A DNA stretch of 34,561 bases from positions 1 to 34,561 of the forward strand of contig JADHLH010000017.1 of assembly GCA_016780765.1 (NCBI GenBank), given 5' to 3'. The translations under genes were made by a program, and so were the position numbers. The stretch comes from Alphaproteobacteria bacterium. GTDB taxonomy: Bacteria; Pseudomonadota; Alphaproteobacteria; Puniceispirillales; Puniceispirillaceae. Positions 28,537-34,561 of this stretch are shown here, piece after piece. The notes beneath the pieces are model-generated. The model made no database searches. It saw only the letters and a list, made by a program, of their open reading frames with translations, and was not told the DNA's origin. Position 1 is the stretch's first letter. Every line of letters begins with the position of its first letter.

Positions 28537-29484
28537 CTATACAGCGAACTCGTCAAGCGCAGATAACAACGCGTGGGCAATTCCATTCTCGAAGGTTGAA
28601 TGACCAGCATCATCAACCATGCGCAAAGTGGCACGATTGCCCCAGGCATCGGCCAGCCGGTGTGCCGATACAGGCGGGCAGATCACGTCATGCCGCCCCT
28701 GAATGATGTGCGCGGGCAGATGCCGGATCACCTTTATATTCTGCAGGATATGATTATTTGGCATGAAACAGTCATTGACGAAATAATGCGCCTCCAGACG
28801 CGCCATGCTCAGCGCAGACCGGCCGGTGACGCGCCGCATGCCGGCACGCAGGGTTGAACAGCTCGTCTCGTAAGAGGCCCAGCGCTCGGCTGCCGGCTGG
28901 TGAACCAGCGCCTGAGGGTCCATCAGCTTTTCATGATAGCTGAGCAGGATGTCCCCGCGTTCCTCGACCGTCAGATAGCTGACAAACTGGTCATAGGCTT
29001 CGGGAAAGAACCGGCCCATGTCATGCAGAAACCAGTCGACCTCGGCGCGTGTTCCCAGAAAGATGCCGCGCAGGATCAGGCCAGATACACGCTCGGGGTG
29101 GGCAATGGCATAGGCCAGCGCCAGCGTGCTGCCCCACGAACCGCCAAACAGCAGCCATTGCTCTATTCCCAGCTGCTGACGCAACACCTCAATATCGGCA
29201 ATCAGGTCCTGTGTGGTATTTTGCGCTGTCTCGCCATGGGGCAGCGACTGCCCGCTTCCCCGTTGGTCAAACAGCACGCAGTGATATCTGTCAGGGTTGA
29301 ACAGGCGACGATGTGTCGGAGATATTCCGGCCCCGGGACCACCATGAATGAACAGGACCGGCTTGCCGTTCGGCCGCCCGCACTGTTCATAATAGATCTG
29401 GTGCAATCCGCGATCCAGCCGACCCTTGGCAAAGGGGGCCAACACCGGGAACAGTTCCTTGTCTTCGATGAATGCATGCGCCAT
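28537..29484 (-). CDS. pip: Proline iminopeptidase (alpha/beta hydrolase, S33)
   Basis: GKPVLFIHGGPGAGISPTHRRLFNPDRYHCVLFDQRGSGQS, LLFGGSWGSTLALAYAIAHPERV, GRHDVICPP. Start 29484 preferred. Confidence 0.95.
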   Translation of the reverse strand: MAHAFIEDKELFPVLAPFAKGRLDRGLHQIYYEQCGRPNGKPVLFIHGGPGAGISPTHRRLFNPDRYHCVLFDQRGSGQSLPHGETAQNTTQDLIADIEVLRQQLGIEQWLLFGGSWGSTLALAYAIAHPERVSGLILRGIFLGTRAEVDWFLHDMGRFFPEAYDQFVSYLTVEERGDILLSYHEKLMDPQALVHQPAAERWASYETSCSTLRAGMRRVTGRSALSMARLEAHYFVNDCFMPNNHILQNIKVIRHLPAHIIQGRHDVICPPVSAHRLADAWGNRATLRMVDDAGHSTFENGIAHALLSALDEFAV

Positions 29485-29553
29485 GGCGTGATCATACCCA
29501 ATACCGGCTGCCAGCAACAGGTCTCCCGACACTTAGATGCAAGGTATCAGCCG

Positions 29554-29581
29554 AAAAAACAAGAGGTGGCAAACTGCCACC
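29554..29581 (-). terminator. Rho-independent terminator of carD
   Basis: Minus strand GGTGGCA-GTT-TGCCACC-TCTTGTTTTTT: perfect 7-bp stem with U-tract. Confidence 0.85.
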
Positions 29582-29626
29582 CCCGGTTTGGTCAATCCAG
29601 ACGACCTGGTCAAACCTGACGGCAGA

Positions 29627-30130
29627 TCAGGCAGCGTCCATCAAATCTTCAAGTTTGGTCGCCGCAGCTTCCTGATCGATCTTCTCAATCGCCGCGAACT
29701 CACGGGCCAAACGCTCCAGCGCGGCCTGATACATCTGACGCTCAGAATAGGATTGTTCAGCCTGATTTGTGCGGCGATGCAGGTCGCGCACAACTTCGGC
29801 AATGGATACCGGGTCACCCGACTTGATCTTTGTTTCATATTCCTGAGCACGGCGTGACCACATGGTCCGGCGCACCCGCGCCTTGCCCTGCAGCGTTGTG
29901 ATGGCCTGCTCCATCTGCTTTTTTGAGCTGAGCGTGCGCAGACCGAGCGAACGTGCCTTTTCCAGCGGAACACGCAGCGTCATGCGGTCATGTTCGAAAC
30001 GGACAACCAGCATCTCAAGCACACTGCCGCCTACATCGCGTGTCTCGGTACCTAGAATTCGGCCAACACCATGCGTCGGGTACACGACGAAATCACCTTT
30101 ATCGAAGGTGCTTTCAACTTTCTTAGTCAT
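29627..30130 (-). CDS. carD: CarD family transcriptional regulator
   Basis: FDKGDFVVYPTHGVGRILGTETRDVGGSVLEMLVVRFEHDRMTLRVPLEKARSLGLR; SD gaggagcaaga before ATG 30130. Confidence 0.95.
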   Translation of the reverse strand: MTKKVESTFDKGDFVVYPTHGVGRILGTETRDVGGSVLEMLVVRFEHDRMTLRVPLEKARSLGLRTLSSKKQMEQAITTLQGKARVRRTMWSRRAQEYETKIKSGDPVSIAEVVRDLHRRTNQAEQSYSERQMYQAALERLAREFAAIEKIDQEAAATKLEDLMDAA

Positions 30131-30380
30131 TCTTGCTCCTCGTCCATTCATTGGCACCCGGTCAGGCAATAGGACCATTGCGGTACCTGCTTTTTCCCGT
30201 CACTGGCGCCTGCCTGCAGCTGGTCTGACCACAAACCATGGGTGTGGCCGCAAATAGCAGCAGTGCATGCTGGCTGAAATGGCGTCAGGAAATATTGCAA
30301 TTGGATTGAATAGTAACTGAATTTACCCGAAAAAGCAATCGGTTCACCGGGCATCCCGAAGGGTTGGTTGCACAGTCCTG

Positions 30381-30719
30381 TCAGTTGCCTTCACCCGGAT
30401 TGCGCGAGAAGTATTTGTCGAACTTTCCGGCTTCTTCCTTGCTGGCTTCAGCATTTGGCATCGGGTCCGAGCGCTGCATGATGTTTGGCCAGACTTCTGC
30501 CATCTCGCGATTGACCTCCAGCCATTTTTCGATCCCCGGCTCTGAGTCCGGCAGAATGGCTTCCGGCGGGCATTCCGGCTCGCAGACCCCGCAATCGATA
30601 CATTCATCAGGGTGGATGACAAGCATGTTTTCGCCTTCATAAAAGCAGTCAACCGGGCATACCTCGACGCAGTCTGTGTATTTGCAGTTGATGCAGTTCT
30701 CATTGACGATATATGTCAT
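30381..30719 (-). CDS. fdxA: Seven-iron/2[4Fe-4S]-type ferredoxin
   Basis: [55 protein letters not shown] cluster-binding pattern. Confidence 0.96.
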   Translation of the reverse strand: MTYIVNENCINCKYTDCVEVCPVDCFYEGENMLVIHPDECIDCGVCEPECPPEAILPDSEPGIEKWLEVNREMAEVWPNIMQRSDPMPNAEASKEEAGKFDKYFSRNPGEGN

Positions 30720-30851
30720 TTGAAAATCCTCCGCAGAATGCGGCCAGTAGAGTGCTGCCAGTCTATAAACCTGACCGAAAGAATTTCGGTTTGTAGCCCA
30801 GATTACGGTCCCGAACAAGGCACCACAAACCCGCCAATCCCATCAGACCAG

Positions 30852-30890
30852 AAGCCCGGATCAGAAGCCCTGATCACCAGCCCTGATCGC
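30852..30890. repeat. 13-nt imperfect tandem repeat (3 units) in the fdxA upstream spacer
   Basis: aagcccggatcag / aagccctgatcac / cagccctgatcgc. Confidence 0.7.
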
Positions 30891-30915
30891 CAGGCACCAA
30901 GATGAGCAAAATTTC

Positions 30916-31377
30916 CTAGCGGGCATCCAGCCGCGCCCGTGCGCGTTTCTGGGCACGTCCTGAATCGATATCCTCGACATATAACAGCCCGGCAAGGCGC
31001 CGCATGAGTTGCGCCTCATATTCGTGCAGTTCGCCGTCTGCCAGCACCACCATCCACGCCATTTCCATAATGGCGATGCGGTCTTCTGCATCGGTCTCTG
31101 CCCGGATCGACCGGGTCAGCCCGTGAATTTCGATGCGGCCATCCTGCGCCGCAACAGCCGACTCGATGATCGATTCCACGTCACTGGCGCTCATGTGCAA
31201 ATCGGCCTGCAATGCATCAGAAATCTGCGCTTTTTCGTGATCATCAAGGCTGCCATCAGCCATCGCAGCCTCAACCAGCAGGCCGGCAAGGGTGCGCGCC
31301 CAGTCGCCATCATCAGGCGGGGCTGAGGATGTGTCCTCGGTAAAATCACGAATCCATGAACCCAGATTGCCAAGCAT
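30916..31377 (-). CDS. TerB-like domain protein
   Basis: Two related acidic helical repeats (LLVEAAMADGSLDDHEKAQI...; MVVLADGELHEYEAQLMRRLAGLL), characteristic of TerB-like folds. Confidence 0.82.
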   Translation of the reverse strand: MLGNLGSWIRDFTEDTSSAPPDDGDWARTLAGLLVEAAMADGSLDDHEKAQISDALQADLHMSASDVESIIESAVAAQDGRIEIHGLTRSIRAETDAEDRIAIMEMAWMVVLADGELHEYEAQLMRRLAGLLYVEDIDSGRAQKRARARLDAR

Positions 31378-31520
31378 TCCACTATGTCCTTTTCTGTTGT
31401 CAGCCCTAGATAGCAAGCCTGCCTGAAAGTTCAATCACCGGTCCTATGATGCAGACCATCATTGCCAGCATTTAATCGTCAGGCAGTATGTTTCAGAGAG
31501 GGTGTTTCGGCGACGGTCCC

Positions 31521-31913
31521 TCACAGGGTGTCTTTCAGCTGTTGCGTTACCCGCCTGTCACGCTTTGTCGGCCGGCCAGCACCAGCATCACGGCTTTCGA
31601 ATTCGCGCGCTGTGGCAGCTGTCTCGCGGCGTGTTTCCGCCGCCGGCGACAGATCTTCATAAAGTTCGATTGCCTCGCTGGCTGGCCCCCGCCTGGTGCC
31701 GAGTTCAACAATCCTGATCACCCGGACCCGATCGCCCTGCAAGAATGTCAGCACCTGCCCCGGCACTGCGGCGCGATGCGGCTTGCTCATCACCTCGCCA
31801 TCAAGACGGAAACGGCCACTGGAAATCGCGCGGGTTGCATTGGCGCGGGTTTTGAAGAACCGCGCATACCACAACCATTTGTCCAGCCTTAGCGCACGCG
31901 CGTCTTCAGTCAC
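31521..31913 (-). CDS. S4-domain RNA-binding protein (HslR/Hsp15-like)
   Basis: LRLDKWLWYARFFKTRANATRAISSGRFRLDGEVMSKPHRAAVPGQVLTFLQGDRVRVIRI; overlaps the helicase 3' end by 4 nt. Confidence 0.92.
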   Translation of the reverse strand: MTEDARALRLDKWLWYARFFKTRANATRAISSGRFRLDGEVMSKPHRAAVPGQVLTFLQGDRVRVIRIVELGTRRGPASEAIELYEDLSPAAETRRETAATAREFESRDAGAGRPTKRDRRVTQQLKDTL

Positions 31914-34561
31914 GATTTCAGCTTCAACCCAGCCAATACAGCGAATGGCGAATCCGGATCCGGCTCACGGCGTCTTTGACCGCCACCAGATCCGCCGCCG
32001 CGCGGACCTTTGCCACCCTTGTTGTTATTATCGCCCTTGCCCTTGCTATTGGCATTGCCGGAATGACGCCCACCTTGCTTGTGCGACTGGCTATCCTGGC
32101 GAGATTGGCCTTCCTGCCGCTTGCTGCCACGGCCCGCTGGCGCGCCATCTTGCTCTTTGGCATCGCGCGGCTGACGGTTGCCCTGACGTTGGCGTTTCAT
32201 CCGCTCAAAAATCTGAATTGGCGGGCGTTCAGGGTCCTCGTCAGGCTCTTCGCCGACAATCTTGCAATTCATATCCAGCAGCATTGCGGCCATCTGATCA
32301 CGCGTTGCGCCTGCCAGCGACAACATGTCCTCGCTGATACGAAACTGTCCCTCGCGGGCAGCGGTCCGCACAATTTGCGCCACACGCTCAACCATATCCA
32401 CGCGCATCACCCGTCCACCAAGGCGGCGATAACCTACCGCCAGCCAGAATGCGTCGGGCACGCCTTCGGGACAGTCGATTGTCACTCGGCCCGCAGGGGG
32501 CGGTGCATGAAAGGCACCAATCTGGCTATATTGCAGGTTCCACAGCAACGCGCGAAGGCTGATCTGGGCTGGCTTCAGCATGTCCGGCAGATAGATTGAT
32601 TCAACACCAAGGCGCAGGCCAAGGCGCGCAAGACGCGGCCTGTCTGTCTCGGCAAGACCGCGCACCTGCTGCGATCCCGCTGCTGATGGAATGGTGCCAA
32701 GTCCCTCGAACAGCATAAAGGCGAGGCCCCGCGCCTGTCCGCTGAATGGTTCCGGGCCTTCATCCTTGGGCTCTGCGCCGCGTTGCTCGGCAATATCTGG
32801 CTGCTCAACCGGCGGCGTCGCAGCAATCTCGTCCTTTGTCGGCCCGGTCGCTTCATTCCCGGTCGGCTTTTCTTTGTCTGGTGATACCTCTGCTGGTGAA
32901 GGTTGCGCTGATTGTGGACGTGCCTGTTTACATTCAGGCAGCGGCGCGGTTTCCGCATTTTCCAGCACCACAAGACGTCCGAGAACATCGCGCACATGTT
33001 CCGCAACAAATTCCGACAGGCGGCCGGTCATCCGCTGTGTCTGGTCGATCGACAACAGATCGCTGGGGATCAGTTCCGGGCGCGGCGCATACAGCGTGTC
33101 GCCCCGCACAAGGCGCGCAACCTCGGCCTCACGCCAGGTGATCACGCCGTTCTCATCCAGCTTGAAGGCCGGTGTAGCCGATGCCGCGAACGCCCGCACA
33201 CGGTTTTCGATCTCCTCAGGGAGCCCCCGGCGCGCCGCAGCAAGTATAGTGGCTTTTTCGTCACCTTCATTCAGGGTTGGGCGGAAAACGAACCCGTCAA
33301 GGACACCCACTTCTTCGCCCTCGACGAGCACAGTCCCGTCATTCTTCACCGACGCCATCAGATTTTTTGTTTCCTTCAACTTGCGACTTAAATGCGCGGC
33401 CCGGCGGTCGATAAAGCGTTCCGACAGACGTTCATGAAGACTGTCAGACAGCCGGTCCTCGACCGAGCGCGCACGATCCTGCCACTGCGCGGGGTTGTCT
33501 GTCCAGTCCACACGGTGCGTGACATAGGTCCAGGTGCGAATATAGGCAAGCCGGGTCATCAATGTATCAATATCACCATCAAGACGATTAAGCTGATCCA
33601 TCGCCCGCGCCACCATATCATTACCAAGCTGCCCGTCACGCGCCAGCGACATGAACAGCCCGGCCAGCAGGTCATAATGATCGTCATTCAGGCTCTGCCG
33701 AAAGTCGGGAATGCAGGCAACATCCCATAGCAGGCGCACCTTTGCCGCATCTCCCAGCATGCCCTGTACATCATTGCGCTCTGCAAGGGTGATCAGGGCG
33801 CGGTGGTCCAGCGCATCGGCCTTGCGAAACAGAAAGGGCAGAGGCGGCGGCGCTTCCAGCGATTCCTGCAGCATGGCGATCGACGAGAAATCGAGATTGC
33901 GTGACCGCCACCAGAAATTGCGCAATGGCGGGAACTTGTGCTGCTCGATCGCCTCGATCATCTCTTGTTCCGGCGCCTCGCAGCCATCGGTTACGCCGAA
34001 TGTCCCGTCATTTGTATGCCGACCCGCCCGGCCAGCAATCTGTGCTGTTTCAGCAGCTGTGAGGCGGCGCGTCTGGCGGCCATCGAACTTCATATCTGCC
34101 GCCAGCGCCACATGGTTCAAGTCAAGGTTCAACCCCATCCCGATGGCATCTGTTGCAACAAGAAAATCAACATCGCCATTCTGATACAGTTCCACCTGCG
34201 CATTGCGGGTACGCGGGCTGAGCCGGCCCATCACCACCGCGGCCCCGCCTCGCTGACGCCGCACGAATTCGGCAATCTGATACACATCCGCCACACCAAA
34301 GGCCACGATCGCGCTGCGCCGCGGCAGACGAGTCAGTTTCTTTGATCCGGCATAGCTCAGCTGTGACAGGCGGCGGCGCGTTTCAAACCGCGCTTCGGGA
34401 AGCATGGCGCGCAGCAGCGGACCTGCTGTTTCAGCCCCCATGAACATCGTCTCGAACAGACCGCGCGCATGCAGAATGCGGTCGGTGAACACATGGCCGC
34501 GCTCGCGATCACCCGCCAGTTGCACCTCATCGACAGCGATGAATTCAAAACCGCGATTGGC
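31910..34561 (-). CDS. Suv3/MgpS-like DEAD/H-type helicase, 5' end truncated by window edge
   Basis: Reading frame is open to the edge: ANRGFEFIAVDEVQLAGDRERGHVFTDRIL (motif II DEVQ); VDFLVATDAIGMGLNLDLNHV and QIAGRAGRHTNDGTFGVT (motifs V, VI); basic low-complexity C-terminus. Confidence 0.92.
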   Translation of the reverse strand, partial: ANRGFEFIAVDEVQLAGDRERGHVFTDRILHARGLFETMFMGAETAGPLLRAMLPEARFETRRRLSQLSYAGSKKLTRLPRRSAIVAFGVADVYQIAEFVRRQRGGAAVVMGRLSPRTRNAQVELYQNGDVDFLVATDAIGMGLNLDLNHVALAADMKFDGRQTRRLTAAETAQIAGRAGRHTNDGTFGVTDGCEAPEQEMIEAIEQHKFPPLRNFWWRSRNLDFSSIAMLQESLEAPPPLPFLFRKADALDHRALITLAERNDVQGMLGDAAKVRLLWDVACIPDFRQSLNDDHYDLLAGLFMSLARDGQLGNDMVARAMDQLNRLDGDIDTLMTRLAYIRTWTYVTHRVDWTDNPAQWQDRARSVEDRLSDSLHERLSERFIDRRAAHLSRKLKETKNLMASVKNDGTVLVEGEEVGVLDGFVFRPTLNEGDEKATILAAARRGLPEEIENRVRAFAASATPAFKLDENGVITWREAEVARLVRGDTLYAPRPELIPSDLLSIDQTQRMTGRLSEFVAEHVRDVLGRLVVLENAETAPLPECKQARPQSAQPSPAEVSPDKEKPTGNEATGPTKDEIAATPPVEQPDIAEQRGAEPKDEGPEPFSGQARGLAFMLFEGLGTIPSAAGSQQVRGLAETDRPRLARLGLRLGVESIYLPDMLKPAQISLRALLWNLQYSQIGAFHAPPPAGRVTIDCPEGVPDAFWLAVGYRRLGGRVMRVDMVERVAQIVRTAAREGQFRISEDMLSLAGATRDQMAAMLLDMNCKIVGEEPDEDPERPPIQIFERMKRQRQGNRQPRDAKEQDGAPAGRGSKRQEGQSRQDSQSHKQGGRHSGNANSKGKGDNNNKGGKGPRGGGSGGGQRRREPDPDSPFAVLAGLKLKS

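Noticed and set aside
30916-31377. Tellurite resistance determinant
   Set aside because: Only a TerB-like fold is present, with no TerC/D/Z partners; the name alone does not support the phenotype.

Overview
The 34.6 kb window is gene-dense and reads like an alphaproteobacterial chromosome. The gene content (soxBDAG, a non-Pyl MttB-like protein, DMGDH-like oxidoreductase, helicase/S4/fdxA/carD cluster, imuA-imuB-dnaE2) suggests a marine SAR116/Rhodospirillales-like lineage; that placement is inference. From left to right: (1) a SPOR-domain D,D-carboxypeptidase; (2) a minus-strand block with an arginase-family ureohydrolase, a GFA/CENP-V zinc protein and the SOS mutasome cassette imuA-imuB-dnaE2, headed by an exact GTTC-N7-GTTC LexA box; (3) an M20 amidohydrolase; (4) a methylated-amine/glycine-betaine-type island: soxB-soxD-soxA-soxG on plus, facing an MttB-superfamily methyltransferase and a DMGDH/GcvT-type oxidoreductase on minus; (5) pdxH, a glycine-zipper protein, fabI, aroC; (6) xseB-ispA-dxs-tlyA; (7) a Xre regulator and proline iminopeptidase; (8) a helicase, S4 protein, TerB-like protein, fdxA and carD cluster. 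I saw no rRNA, tRNA, CRISPR array or transposase. The least explained signal is a concentration of short in-frame tandem repeats (12, 15 and 18 nt units) inside and beside the SOS mutasome genes. An unassigned small ORF with a GPEG/GPPG repeat also diverges from imuA across the same LexA box and a near-symmetric -10 element.
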